From Cyathus striatus (taxonomy: Eukaryota; Basidiomycota; Agaricomycetes; Agaricales; Nidulariaceae): a stretch of DNA of 64,000 bases. Under the pieces are notes generated by a model. The model worked only from the letters and a program-made list of their open reading frames with translations. It was not told the DNA's origin and did no database searches. The stretch spans positions 4,836,001 to 4,900,000 of the forward strand of contig JAOVFP010000002.1 in the NCBI GenBank assembly GCA_025738555.1, given 5' to 3'. Made by a program: the position numbers and the translations under genes. Below are positions 1 to 12,903 of this stretch, one piece after another; the stretch's first letter is position 1, and every line of letters begins with the position of its first letter.

Positions 1-1699
1 CGCAACAACCGAGTAAGTAGACCGCCAATAATCGCTAAATGGGTGTGGAGCTCAGTGCCTTACAGGCAATTATCCCATCCATTGGTATCCCCTGTTCTAC
101 AAGGGTCATTAGCAAATCTCCCTCCTTTGTACATCATAGCAGGTGATGGAGAAGTTCTCCGCGACGAGATCATATATCTTGCGCATCGTGCAGCCTTCCC
201 TAAAGACTACCCAACTCGAACCGGCGTACTTCGCGATGGAAGAAGGCAGAAGGAGAATGCCGAGAAATTTCAAATGCCAACCAAAGTACATCTCCAAGTG
301 TTTGATGGTGAGTTCGCGCCATGGTTTGTGTATGCATATCTAAGTTGTGAGGAGGCATGTGCCATGTGCCAACTGTGTTCACTTTTACCGAGAGCGTAAG
401 GTACCCTGCGATATAATTGTATCCAAGCTGATATTTTGATAGGCAAAATACGCGTATGGAGCAATTGCCGAGTTCACTAAACGCATTACCCACTACAAGG
501 GAGAAGATAATCAGAGTCACTCTCCCGACTCTCAGCGTCCTCCGCTGGATGTTTCCAGTGAATCCGATGGACTGTCGAGACCGCAGATACGGAAGCCTTT
601 CAAGACGAAGCTCGAGAAAGCTGCTCCATCTGTTCATCTGGACATTGGATTTCATCAGCATGGCGAAGAGGCAGTCAATCACGAGGTCTGTGTCAATGTA
701 ACTGGGTTGGTGTCCTCATCGGTCAGTGCCAGTGTTGCCGATACCCCAAGTGACGAAGAGGTATGCGCATAAAATTTTCGAGGGCTTAAACATTTAAATT
801 AAAATGCAGAAGGATATTCCGAGCATAATGATGATTCGTGAACGTGTGGATATTTTCGGAAAGGTTAGGCTTATGGAATCTCAGGAAGAATTACCTGCAC
901 TGCGTGTGAAGCCTTGTGAAGTGGGACTTATTAAAGAAGCACCAGCTCTTCGGTGGTTAAAGGGACAAGAGATTTGGGATAAACAATACAAAAGAGATGC
1001 ACAGAAAGTTATTAAACGAAGGCGGCAATTAGAAGCGAAAGCTGAACGTATAATGAAGAATGCGGTTGAGCAGGGATTAATCCACGAGTCTTCAGGGAGG
1101 TTGGAGGTGGTCGGCTCGCAAGAATCAAAGGTATCCGAGCACAAGAAGCGAGGTTCTGTTGGTAAGGTTCAAGCGGATAGACGATGGGGCCCACTTGACC
1201 TGGAGAATGAGACTCCTCCTCCTTCAGCAATAGCAAAGAGACGTGATACGGTATGTGTTATAATGGCTTAGTGATGAAACCGCAAGGTACGAATGAATGA
1301 TCGTTTGCTAGCCAGAGGCACTTGCCTTATTGATGAAGAGCATTTATCACACTGCTCCAGCGACCCACCACACTGTGCCGAGATTAAAGGCTATAGATGC
1401 CTTGCGTGCTGCCCTGGATCCCAAAGACGATCCTGATAGGCCGCCTCAACAGTCTGTTTCAGAGCAGCAGGTACGAGCGACACTCATTCCAGTTCATGGG
1501 TTGCGGATGTGGGATGGATTAGTCAGGTTAGTCGTTTCTAGTCAGTCTGACCACTCATTACTGAAAGAGATGCGTTAGGTACTTCGGAAGGCGCACTTCA
1601 GCGAAGGCTTCCAACGGTGGCAAGCATGCGATTGACACGATCAAAAGTGTTACTTCCGGAATGAGAGAAGATGCTGGACACAGCGAACAGACGGTATAA
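1..1699 (+). CDS. alpha/beta hydrolase (HSL/esterase-like), C-terminal part
   Basis: This is the 3' portion of a gene that starts left of the window. Bases 1-12 end an exon, a GTAAGT intron follows, and coding resumes at 56. The motif PPLYIIAGDGEVLRDE is the strand around the catalytic Asp of hormone-sensitive-lipase-like hydrolases. Across a spliced junction near 305-355 the frame reads FDGMCHVPTVFTF, which carries the expected catalytic His. The nucleophile elbow lies outside the window. A long polar, basic tail follows (exons near 439-760, 810-1250, 1315-1525), typical of the large fungal members. The last intron fits between about 1526 and 1578, joining to YFGRR and ending at the TAA at 1697-1699; an unspliced reading would stop at 1578 or 1635. 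Substrate is unknown. The family call is fairly sure, the exon ends less so. Confidence 0.72.
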
Positions 1700-2009
1700 C
1701 AGGACATTTGCACGCTCGTTATAGCAGATACATATAGTTACCACAGTATTTAGAGTTCTTAATAAATGCCTAGTTTTAATTGTGACGCACATACGTGAGA
1801 TGTGACAGGGTTGTATCGTGGGAATACACGAGGCCGTATAATTCTTTGGTGTCGACTGCTCCTTTGTATCGTCCTGCCATTGCAGTCCCCTTTCTGCTGT
1901 CGTCTTTCTGTAAGTATTCCAACATATTAACGTGTTCAATTACCGTATCTTTCCTGCTGACCACCATCTATCCCGCTCAATCTACTCCAGCTTTCATTTT
2001 TCTTTGAAA

Positions 2010-3754
2010 ATGCGTGAAGTCATCTCCGTGCACGTTGGTCAGGCTGGTGTCCAGATCGGCAATGCTTGCTGTAAGTATACTCTACCAGCCTTCCCTTAAT
2101 TCTGGGTACCATTCGTCGCGATGTAAAACATCTAAAACGCGTCGTTGTTGCAACCTGCTTTCGATATTCCTAAATTTCAAAAGTGGCGTGATGCTGATCC
2201 GATTATCGCCAGGGGAGCTTTATACTGTCGAGCATGGTTTGAGCGTAGGTGTCACGTATTTCAGTTCGATGTTGAAGATAAATTCGTCTGCTTTAGCCTG
2301 ACGGCCGTCTCATCGAAGGCTCCCCCTCTGCAAACGATGATGGCTTCAGCACGTTTTTCTCAGAGACCTCTTCTGGCAAACACGTGCCCCGTTCGCTTTA
2401 CATTGACCTCGAACCCAATGTTATTGATGAAGTCAGGACCGGAACTTACAGAAGTCTTTTTCACCCCGAGACATTGGTCACTGGAAAGGAGGATGCTGCT
2501 AGCAACTGTAGGTTTATCCTATTGACCGACTGGTACACACCTGGACTGTTATTTATTTCAGACGCCCGTGGTCACTATACCATTGGGAAGGAGCAGATCG
2601 ACACTGTTATGGACAAGGTCCGCCGTCTTGCAGACAACTGCTCTGGTCTCCAAGGCTTTTTCGTTTTCCACTCCTTCGGCGGTGGCACTGGTTCTGGCTT
2701 CGGTGCTCTCATCCTTGAGCGTCTCTCTACTGACTACGGCAAAAAATCTAAATTGGAATTCAGCGTTTATCCTGCTCCTACTCTTGCTAACTCTGTTGTG
2801 GAACCATACAACTCTGTTCTTACCACCCATACGACTCTTGAGCACTCTGATTGCTCATTCATGGTTGGTATACATTCGTCGATTAATAAATTTAGCACTG
2901 AGTGTCTCCCCATTTAGGTTGATAACGAGGCTATTTATGACATCTGCAGGAAGAACCTCGGTGTTACGTCTCCAAGCTTTACCAACTTGAATCGCCTCAT
3001 TGCGCAGGTCGTCTCCTCGATTACTGCGTCTCTCCGTTTCGATGGTTCTCTCAATGTTGATCTGAATGAGTTCCAGACCAACTTGGTTCCGTAAGTGATT
3101 CGAATGAGTTGGGGCAACTAGTTATTCATGTGTTGTTTAGTTTCCCTCGCATTCATTTTCCCCTCGCCACCTTCGCACCTATCATCTCTGCTGATAAGGC
3201 TCATCATGAACAGAACTCAGTCGCTGACATGACCTTCTCTTGTTTTGAGACTGGCAACCAGATGGTAAAGTGTGATCCCAGGGAGGGCAAATATAGTACG
3301 CATCTTCTAGAACCTTTTATTTACTATAATTTGACAATCCGTTTTAGTGGCCTGTGCTCTCCTTTATCGTGGCGATGTCGTCCCCAAGGATGTTAATGCT
3401 GCTGTTGCCATTATCAAAACCAAGCGTACTATCCAGTTCGTTGACTGGTGCCCTACTGGCTTCAAACTTGGTATCTGCAATGAGCCGCCTGCACATATCC
3501 CAGGGGGTGACCTCGCTAAAGTCACTCGTAGCATGTGCATGTTGTCCAATACCACTGCCATCTCCACTGCATGGAGCCGCTTGGATCACAAGTTTGATCT
3601 CTTGTACTCGAAGCGCGCCTTCGTTCACTGGTATGTTGGTGAGGGTATGGAAGAGGGTGAATTCTCTGAGGCTCGTGAAGATCTTGCTGCCCTCGAGAAG
3701 GACTATGAGGAGGTTGGAATCGACTCTGCCGACGTCGAAGAAGCTGAATATTAG
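2010..3754 (+). CDS. alpha-tubulin
   Basis: Alpha-tubulin is the GTP-binding subunit that pairs with beta-tubulin in microtubules. Seven exons fit by phase: 2010-2070, 2213-2244, 2297-2507, 2562-2863, 2918-3090, 3141-3295 and 3348-3754. They sum to 1341 nt, or 446 residues, the normal family length. The start [21 protein letters not shown] carries the family's N-terminal signature, with MREV as the autoregulatory tetrapeptide. The tubulin nucleotide motif GGGTGSG lies near 2677-2700, and the acidic tail ends EEAEY with the C-terminal Tyr kept. The N-terminal loop ([18 protein letters not shown]) has no lysine, so the K40 acetylation site of animal alpha-tubulins is missing. Donor GTTGGT at 2864 is slightly unusual but is required by frame. 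Small early exons of 61 and 32 nt are typical of basidiomycete tubulins. Confidence 0.97.
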
Positions 3755-4015
3755 GTACTGAATACCGCATCCTTATCGGTGTCTTTTGCTTTTGAACTTA
3801 GTTAGCATTTAATCTTTCGGTCCTTATGAATTTTCACGTATACCTTGTCACGTCTTTACACATTGGAATGTCATGATATCTTTTCATTTACATAAGAGTG
3901 TTCTGTGAAACTTTGGAACTATGATTTGCAAGTGCAACTATGGTATATCCAGTATTGATAAAATGTAGAGTTTAGACAAGTCAACCGCAGTATACTGTAG
4001 TACAGGCAACGCAAA

Positions 4016-6801
4016 TCAAACAGTCTTTCCAGCGTCTTCCTTCAATGTCACGATGCGATTCAAGGCGATGTAATCACCCTGTCTTCTTCCTGGCTCCGCG
4101 TCGGCGGATTCGCTGAGAGATGCAATCCGCGCGTCTTTATCGAGAGTAAAGTATGCCACGCGGAGACCTTGGAACCTGACACACTCATTCCCAACCAATT
4201 GTTCACTTGTAGCATGAGGAGTGTCTACAGCTACAGGTCCTGCCTCCACATTATCCTTGGCTGCTTTCTCCGTCCTCCTTACCGCCTCCTTTCGAGTCTC
4301 TGCAATTACCCGCTTCGCAAGTGACCAGAATCCAACCTCAAGCATGGCTCCTTTGACAACTTCCAAACTATTGGGGGCGACATCGCTTCTAAAATCGCTT
4401 GGCGGGCGGTCACTCTTGAACAGGCGATGGAAGATGCGCGTCTCGTCTACTCGAACTGGGCTTCCAGATGGTGTGTGCTCGGCGACCCATTGAATAAAGG
4501 CTTTCGGCTTCTTGGCAACACCCTCATTCTCCAATTTGCAAATGAGCTCGACTACTTCACCAGTAACGGGATCGGTCTTATAAGAGGTACAAGTGATGGG
4601 ATAGGGTGCTTGGAAGAGGCCGACAGTTTTCCCAGGGGCTAAGCGGAAATAATCCTTGGAATCCTCCAGGCGGAAATCGTCGGCTTCGATATAAATAATG
4701 CGGGTGAAAGGAATATGACTTGAGCCCAATTCAGGCACTTTGGGGTGAAGCGGTTTCTCTACCATTAACACATAGTCCTCTGGAACATTTTCGATTGTTA
4801 CTTTCAACGGCTTCATAACCATAAGCAAGCGCGGTGCAGAGTTCTCGAGATATTGTCTGACAGTTTGCTCGAAACGGGATATCTCAATATTGGAAGGCGC
4901 CGAGGAGACACCGAGTGTGCTAACGAAGGAAATAATTGCACCTGGAGGTATACCGCGGCGGCGTAGTGCGATTAATGTGTACAGGTGGGGATCGTCCCAT
5001 CCGCTCACGTAATCCTCTTCGACCAAGGCGAGAATCTTTCTCTTCGACATGACGGTACCTTCGAGGTTAAGCCGTCCGTATTCCGATTGCCTGGGCTTGT
5101 AAACTTCAAGTGCATCACATAACCAATCATATGATTGGCGAGAAGCGATAAACTCTGTCGTGCAAAGAGAGTGTCTTAGAGATTCTACGTCAGTATATTT
5201 GTAAGAAGGCAAGCAGAGAAACTGACGAAATATTCTCCATGCTGTCGACCAAACAGTGCGTGAAATCGTATGTGGGATAAATCTTCCATTTGTCGCCGGT
5301 ACGGTGATGAGGAGTCTCTAGTACACGATATGCTGTCAAGTCCCACATCTGGGGGTTTCCATCTGTTAGGTCTTGCTTCATTCGTAAATTAGCCTCCTTC
5401 GGACGGTATTTTCCATTCTTCATATTCTCGAATTCCGCGAGTGATTCAGCAATGGGACGATCTCTATGAACGCAAGGTCTTGGTTGCCCTCGCTTTTCAC
5501 CTCGGTCAACTTTGATTTCTTCCTCTATGTAATCCAGTTAGCACCAGGTTCAACTCTAACTGGCTGTAAAAACGTACGAGTACAGTGGCAGACATATGCC
5601 TTGTCGCGTTTGATCAGCTCCACGGCAAGATCATACAACTCGGAGAAGTAATCGCTCGAGTATGTGATCTTCCAAGGTTCAAAACCAAGCCATCGAACCA
5701 TTTCTAGAATACTATCGAAGTATCGCGCCTCTTCTTTCTCTGGATTTGTATCATCATAACGCAAATAACACTTTCCCCCATTATGGGCCGCATAACCAAA
5801 GTTCACGAAAATGGCTTTGGAGTGACCAATGTGGAGATAACCATTGGGCTCCGGAGGAAAACGCGTCCATACATTTCCACCTGTTGCAGCAAGATGTGCT
5901 TCACGAAGATGAGGATGTATCTGAGGGTTTTCTCCGGGCTTGTGAAGTTGTCCCAGGAATCCCTCTTCGAATACGGATTTTTTGGACGCGGCTGAGGCCT
6001 GAGCCGATTCAGACTCCTTTGCTTTTACTGCAGACACCTTAGTATCTTTCTTAGGTTCCTTTCCTTTTACAATCAGCAAAGTACTGGTAAATTAGTGACC
6101 AGTCGGACACACCTTCCCTTTAGGTTTACCAGCCTCTTTTGCACCAAACGTCTCAGTGAATACCTTCTCCACCGCATTCTTAATTTCCAGTGGATTGGCC
6201 CATCGTAGTGCTTCAGAGTTTCTGAGGGCAGTTATCACTGAACCAAGTCCTGACCATCCAGCGACAGCGCTGGAGGATATATATTGAGTAACATGGGAGT
6301 ATAATTCCTCAGGAGCAATGGTGAACCCTTTCTTGTGTGTCAGGCATGAAGGTACAAGGAGAAAAGACGAACATACCAATACCACACTCCTTATCGAAAT
6401 CGGTATCTTCAACAGGTACCTTATGGAATTCAGTATACTTCACGGCAGCTAGGTAGAACACATTACACGAGTTTCATGTTCTAGATTAAAAAATAGTTAC
6501 CATTGACTTGCTCGACAGACTTTATCTTGATGTCGAGTATTTTTGTGATAATGTAATCTCTCTCTGCTGTACCAACGTCGCTAGTCTTAGCAAGTACCCC
6601 AGAAAGAGTCACGACCAAGCTGGCTTGCTTCTCCTCAAGACCACTGGCAATTTCAGGATGGGTGTCAATGATTTCCTTAAGGATGGCAGCGCTCTTGGGC
6701 GACTTGGCAGCTTCGACAGCCTTGGATTGTGAAAGACCAATGGATCTGAATACGGGAATAAGAGGATCCGAAGCAGGATCCGCCTTGGTAGCCTTTGACA
6801 T
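4016..6801 (-). CDS. GLN4: glutaminyl-tRNA synthetase, cytosolic
   Basis: This class I synthetase charges tRNA-Gln with glutamine. The start [13 protein letters not shown] at 6801 opens the N-terminal helical tRNA-binding extension (exons 6801-~6500 and ~6412-6110). A lysine-rich linker follows (SALIVKG-type, near 6079). The catalytic core begins with [18 protein letters not shown]; the HIGH motif is encoded at 5822-5833. [10 protein letters not shown] follows, as expected for GlnRS/GluRS. The second ATP motif reads MSKRK near 5036-5050. The beta-barrel anticodon-binding domains occupy about 4016-4950. [11 protein letters not shown] near 5450-5490 separates GlnRS from GluRS. Coding exons can be linked without a stop through at least six introns. 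The TGA stop is at 4016-4018. It is tail-to-tail with alpha-tubulin, with about 260 bp between stops. Confidence 0.95.
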
Positions 6802-7116
6802 TTAGAGGCTGCTGGATGAAGAAAGATTGAAGAGGGTAGGAAGATGAAGCAGATACTTATATGCACAAGTCACAGCTGGCGCAATATTCGTATACTCGGT
6901 CAAAATTGAAAGCCCTTGACTCACAATCGATAGCATTCATTTTCAACACAGATAAGATAAGATACTGAAGACTTTCGACTGATTATTCGGTCACGCGTCA
7001 CGCAGGACTTCTGAACAGGACAATAAACGAAACTTCCGTGTCACACTGAAAATTGCCGAACAATTGGTCGAAAGTCTCCAGTAACAAGTATATAATTATC
7101 CACTGAGCAATCTGAA
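6802..7116. other. intergenic, upstream of GLN4
   Basis: These 315 bases lie between the GLN4 start (reading left) and the stop of the AAA ATPase gene (also reading left). They should hold the GLN4 promoter and the ATPase 3' UTR. I see no RNA gene, repeat or convincing ORF. Confidence 0.6.
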
Positions 7117-9565
7117 TCATGGACTACGCGGCATACCATCCCCAAAGTTGTTGGCCCTCTGTTCCATTCCTCGCTCCGTCATCATATTCCTAGAAACATT
7201 GTCGGCAGTATACATCCGTTGCCCAGGCACTTCCCTCCCTGTCCTCAGCGACAACCGATCCAACATTACGCGGAAATTATTTCCCCTCTCTTCCTCAGGA
7301 CTGGTTGAGTACTGGCTCTGGCTGGTGGCATACGCCCTAGCTCCCACAGGCTGAATACCAATCCTAGAGTACTGTCTTGCCAAGTCCTCTGTGTCTGACT
7401 GATCGAACGGAGCACTGTACCTCCCTCTTCGTGTCCGTCCAGCACCAGTCGAAGTGCCTGAGTGATGGTGATGGTGATGATGATGGTGTCCCCGAAGCCA
7501 GAACGCAGAATTCTCAGCAGACTCATCCCGCGAATGGCGGAAATCGAAATCTGTTGTTTCAGCGAAGTTAGGCTTATCGAGCTGCTTTCGAAGTGTCTTG
7601 ATTTGATCCTTCAGCAGCCATTCGAACGTTGGTTTGTCTTCCCCCTCGTATCCCGCAAATGTCACCAAAGCGGATACACTGTACAGAAGTTTAGCTGCAA
7701 GTTGTGCATACACAATGTGACACTCACAATGCTTCCTTCAGATAAGCAAAACTGAATCGATCGGTCATGTCTGCTACTTCGGAGATTAGACGATCTGGGA
7801 ACGGAATTTTATGGTTATCTTTTAGTTTCTTCTGCCAGTACTGAACATAAAGCTTTCGTTCTTCAAGATCAGGATCGTCGAATTTGCTTAAGTAAGGTAC
7901 TGTCAGTATAGAGAACAACAGCATCCTCCAATAAACGTACTATTTCCTGTCAAAACGGCTAGGACGAGTGCTAAGGCCAGGATCAAGCCTATCAAAATGG
8001 TTCGTGGTTCCAATAATAAGGAGCCCGTCGTTCCCTTCTAATCCATCCATTTGATTAAGGAAGTAGGAGCGATTCCCGTCGTTGATCAAACTGTCCAAGT
8101 CTTCCAGAATGACGACGCAAGGCGACACTTGGCGCGCTTTATTGAACACGTCGGCCATGGCGCCCTCTTCACCCTTATAACCTGTGCAAGAAACATACAT
8201 CTAACTGTGCGAGGATGGTTTTGTGAAGAAGGACATACTTTGGAATGACTTGACATATAACGGAGAAAATCCTTTATCGCTGCAGGTCTTCATGATAGTC
8301 TTCAAGCTAATGGTTTTACCATTTCCTGATACCATATGAGGCATATATTTCGATCTAGTTTCTGTGCAACCTACCTGGTGGACCGTGCATAATTAAACCA
8401 CGCTATCGGCGAAAGCATTCACATCAATACATGTTAACTGCTAAAGGCATGATTATACCTTCCATGGGATCCCGAGTTCTTTGTATACTTTCTCAGAAGA
8501 GAAAAAGCCATACACGTCCTTCTGAAGAGCCTTTTTGAATTCGTCCTTTAGGATAACGTCTTTCCAATCTGCCTTCTGAACCTCAACCCAAAGGCCATGA
8601 TTCTTGGACCAAAAGCCTTGGTTGAATACCCAGATTTCGTCGTGGAGTCCATCCGCCCACGCTCCGACTGCCATCAAAAGATGTCTAGTATGATCCTCGG
8701 GACCTTCATATCCATGAATATGCATTAGTAATGATTCAGAAGAAACGCTGAGGTTTCTGGGTACCTTGGTGGAGGATATAATTCTGACGAGAAATTCCAA
8801 AACCTAACGGATACTAGAAACATATCAGCTGGCGGAAAATGAGAGGCGGAAGACAGCTACTAACAGCGACCGAGAAGAACAAGAATTCATAATCCTATTT
8901 CATAAACATCAGTGGAAGAATGAAGTAGTCAGCGAATTTTTAGGTTACCCTCCAGCCTAGTTTAAATGCTCCAAGCTCAACACTATCAATAAGAACTCCG
9001 GGGACTGGGCTTGAGCTCTTCGGCAGTGGGACAAAGTTGAGGTTGGTGAGTAAAGGAGTCTTCTCCAACGGTGTGACGGAGATACCAGGGAAGTTCAGGA
9101 TGTTCAATTGGTAGTCTTGTGTCATTACAAGAGAATGGTTTGGGTACAGACTAAGGAGGGCATTTGCACTGTGCGGGCGCGCTTAAGAACCTGGTATCAC
9201 CATGTACAGATTAAAGAAACCTACCCAATAACCGGTTGATGGCTAAACTTGGCGGAAGCTGGGGAGGGGGGACTATGTAAGAAATAAATAGCATGAGATA
9301 ATAGGTATTATAGACCTGAGTCGGACCATTTGCCATAGAAGGCTTCCCGGGACTTGGGGGGAGGACTGTGTTCATCTTCCTTACCGAACCAGACGTTGAC
9401 GAAGGCGTCGTCATCTGGACTGGTTGACATTTCTGCGACAAAGTGGTAGAAGGAAGCAAGTGAAAGGAGGTTGCAGAGGTAGAGGAAGAAGTTGTGAAGA
9501 CGGATAGACGCTGGAGTACGTGTCTGCGCAGTCGAATGAGATGGTTCAACGATGACCCTGGACAT
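7117..9565 (-). CDS. BCS1-like AAA ATPase
   Basis: This is an AAA-type ATPase of the BCS1-like group common in mushrooms. Walker A (GPPGNGKT) is split by an intron at about 8335-8375. Walker B reads [10 protein letters not shown] near 8090-8110. The sensor motif is [11 protein letters not shown] and an arginine-finger segment RPSRFDRK follows near 7945. The C-terminus is low complexity and carries nine consecutive histidines near 7460-7486. The N-terminus was rebuilt by phase: exon 1 9316-9565 (or from the ATG at 9447), a 34-nt micro-exon 9225-9258, then exon 3 from 9168, giving a continuous frame into LYPNHSL and NILNFPG. A hydrophobic stretch in that region ([20 protein letters not shown]) and one near 8800-8910 ([14 protein letters not shown]) may be membrane segments. 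Its own substrate is unknown. Its 5' end is 136 bp from the divergent SWC4 start. Confidence 0.85.
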
Positions 9566-9701
9566 GAATCGAGAGTAGAGATAAGATAACTCGTTCCAAG
9601 ATAACGGTCAACAATCAATTAGCCAAAACATACACCACATCGCTTTGTCCACTGTCACGTGAATCACTCCTCCTTCGCTCCCCCTGCCCCAATCCTGCCC
9701 C

Positions 9702-11593
9702 ATGCCCTCCGCTGCAGACGTCCGTAGCATTCTCTCCCTCTCCGATCCCACCTCAAAGCAGGGCCCTTCCCAACAAAAGAAGACTCCCGCTGCTACCAGA
9801 AAGCCAGAGGGTATACCTAGAGAGCTCTATTCTCTTATTGGGCCTTCCGCTCCTTCACTAGCCGCAAAACTCGCTAAACCTCGCTACAAGGCCCAGAAAC
9901 CCAACCTCGGAGGAGGGCCAGGAGCTAGAATAAAATGGTGCGCTCACACTCAGCAATCATGTAGAGTAGTTACTCATCATTAGCACAGGGAGTTGAGAAC
10001 CTTTAAGAATTCCGCTCGCAAGGATCGTCTTGAACTGCAGCATTGGGTGAAAGCCTCTACAGATCCGGATGCCAGTGAGTTGTGATGTTCATGTTTGCGT
10101 ATATCATACACTCATTTACTCACCTAGCATATCCATTTGCAAAGTACAACATTCAGCCTGCCACGTACACGTATTCTCAGGATGAATACACGCGTTTCCT
10201 AGAAGGTATGCTATAGTGTTGCGTCCTTCTTGCTACTGTTAATTCCGTTCTCACAGACAAGGATTGGTCAAAGGAGGAAACGGACTATTTATTCAACGTT
10301 GCACAAGAGTTTGATTTGCGTTGGTACATCATACATGATCGCTATGCGTTCCAGGATGGCCCGTCACGCGCATTAGAGGTGCGTGTTCTCTTTTGCCCCT
10401 CATAAATTAAGCTTTGACAATTTCAACCACGTTGTTATTAGGATCTTAAGGATAGATATTATAGTGTTTGCAGGAAACTCGTTCGCAACAGACCATGGGC
10501 AGGCGATGAAGCTAGCAAAGCTCAGCTCATATCAAGCTTCCAGTTCGATAAAGGTACGGTATAACCACATTCATATCACTGCCTACTCACAAGCGGACAG
10601 ATCGAGAGTTGACAAGGAAAAAATATCTTACTAGCTTAGAGAATCGAACACCGGAACAAATGGTCGAAGAGGAGGCCTTATACATTGAAATCAAGCGATT
10701 GGAGCAGAACGAACGGAAGTTCAGGAGGGATAGGGATGACCTTTTGAAGACACTGGCGGGAATAGAATCCGGGCTTCCAGATGTCGTTGAGGATGACCTT
10801 TCTGCGTTAGGTCTAGCTACCGATGTGATCAGAAAGAAGAAGAAAGGAGCTGCGATGGACGTAGACAGCCCTTCCACCCCTCTGTTGCCTCCGCTATCAC
10901 ACCCGTTGTTAAACGGCCGCAGCAACCAGCGAAAAGTGCTGCTTACGGTATGAATTGTTTGCTGTCTTTGTCTGTATATCCATTTATTGAAGTATGATTT
11001 AGATGCCCTCCACTGCATAATACGGACTGAACCACCTAATAACACTTCCGCCACTAAGGCAGCCCATCATCCAGCCTACCTACGTTCATACAGGCTCCCG
11101 ATCCTCAAGCCTGCAATTCAACCCAAGATTACTCAAGCTCTTGCTGAGCTGGGAATATCTCATAGCCGACTGGTTATGCCTACTCGGGAGAACTGCGCAC
11201 AGTTAGAATCATTACTCGAAGCGACTACGGCTTTGGTTGAAACAAAGCGACTTGTAGATAAGGTGGAGTATGATATTCAGGTTATCAAAGAGCGTCTTGG
11301 CATGAGGGGAAGTCAAGTACCAGATGGCGATGGAGAGAGCGTGATAGCAGATGCCATGGACGTTGATGAATCTAATGACGCAGACGGTGAGACGATTGCG
11401 GACGATGGTAGAGCGCAGAGCGTTCTTAGCGCGAGTACACGGGGCCGAAAGCAGGTAAGGGCAATTTCATCATGATTCGTCACATTCTTACCATCGATAT
11501 TCATATACTTAGCCTCGTCGATCGATGTCTATATCTTCGGTTGACACGACAGGTACAACGCGAGCTGGTACAAAGCGCCAAAAGCGTGGATAG
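9702..11593 (+). CDS. SWC4: Swc4/DMAP1 homologue, SWR1 and NuA4 complex subunit
   Basis: Swc4 (DMAP1 in animals) is a nuclear subunit shared by the SWR1 H2A.Z-exchange and NuA4 acetyltransferase complexes. The N-terminus reads MPSAADVRSILSL, then GIPRELYSLIG and KPRYKAQKP, a family signature. The SANT/Myb-like domain spans exons near 10130-10500: YTRFLED, DWSKEETDYLFNVAQEFDLRWYII and KDRYYSVCRKL. A charged coiled coil (RTPEQMVEEEALYIEIKRLEQNER) at about 10640-10760 matches the DMAP1 region. The tail ends in basic residues, with a TAG at 11591-11593. At least seven introns are needed. The ATG at 9702 gives the expected N-terminus. The gene is divergent from the AAA ATPase, and the two starts share about 136 bp of promoter. 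Confidence 0.93.
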
Positions 11594-11912
11594 AATATGT
11601 ATAGGTGATTGTTTATGATGGTATCTCGCGTTAATAGGACGAATGTAGAGGCACAGGAGCAATCATATGCACTATGAACGATGCGAACATTATGAAAGGA
11701 CATTAATAAATATATGCTAACCGGTAAAGTGCAGTTAAGTCCAATCATCAAATAAACCCAGAGCTATCCTATGACTCGGTGAAGCGCAAGATAAAGTTGA
11801 CTATGATAGCGACTGAGGAAAGTTAAGATGAGTCTGAGATCGTTATGAGGTACACGTAACGTACCTAGTAAAGCAATACACAGGACGGTCTTGAGTAGGA
11901 TATGCGGTTAGA

Positions 11913-12352
11913 TTACAATTCCAAGATAATGACGTAGTAGCTCACTGGACCCAATCGGTCGTCATACGGACCACGTCCTCCTCTGCGAATAGATGCGGCC
12001 CTCCAGTGGTATGTGTACAGGGCATAAACCATTATTGCCATGGCTTTCGCAAGGGGTCAGCGACATTGAAAGGCAAAACAAGATCCTAACAACTAACCGA
12101 CCACGGAAAACATGGCAGCACTAATTTTTCCAACCTGGGGAAAGAAAGATTAATACATCATTCGGAGATGTGAAAGCGACAGACCTTGTCACCAAAGTTG
12201 AGAAGACCAACGGCCAAGCCGCCCAGAACGACGGTGAAGTGAAGCCATGACAAAAAAGTTCGCTCGTTGGCGAATGAGACTTTGGGCTCCACGCGAACGG
12301 GAAGGGCAATGCGTTTTGTAGCGGTGCGTTGGAGTAGAGGTTGGGTAGACAT
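11913..12352 (-). CDS. VTC1: vacuolar transporter chaperone 1 (VTC complex)
   Basis: Vtc1 is the small membrane subunit of the VTC polyphosphate polymerase of the vacuole. The protein starts [10 protein letters not shown] at 12352. It carries the conserved basic segment [26 protein letters not shown], then three hydrophobic helices: [29 protein letters not shown] and a C-terminal [10 protein letters not shown]. Two introns are evident: one after FGDK near 12184, and one interrupting SVV|AMAIM near 12050-12100. Length is about 110-130 residues, normal for Vtc1. An in-frame Met further upstream (12472) gives a non-conserved extension, so I prefer 12352. The TAA is at 11913-11915. Confidence 0.92.
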
Positions 12353-12903
12353 TTGGGAAGAAGGATGGGAAGGGTCTTGTTCGGAGAGCCCAGGTGTAGA
12401 ATAAGTATATTTATACTTATTAGAGAGGGTTATATCGAGCGCGAGAAGCTGACCAGAAGCCCTGTCCATCACTTCATGGCTTCATACCATATTAGGAAGG
12501 TAGTCGCACGCACGTTCGTTCTCCGCACCAATCACGCTCAGAATACCCGACACGGCTCTCCAGGGCTCTCCATAATACCTGGAGCTCCCTGGAGCCATTA
12601 CAATAACATTTATTTTTATATCTATGTCAACTCAGACCGCGGACTTGTCTGTCCCTTATTTCTCTTCCCAACATACAATGCCCGTCACTTCCCAAACACC
12701 AGCCTCTGACACCATCGAGCCTTTTCACCGACAGATAAATATTGACTCCTGTTTTAATAATTCAATGGTATCCAAATGTATCCAGTAAAACTGAGCTATA
12801 TTTATGAAGAAATACCAACGAAAGCAAAGAAGGAACGAAGGAAGGAAAGCTATCACATATCAGCAGTACAATACACATCACCACTCACCAGCCACCGTCC
12901 ATC

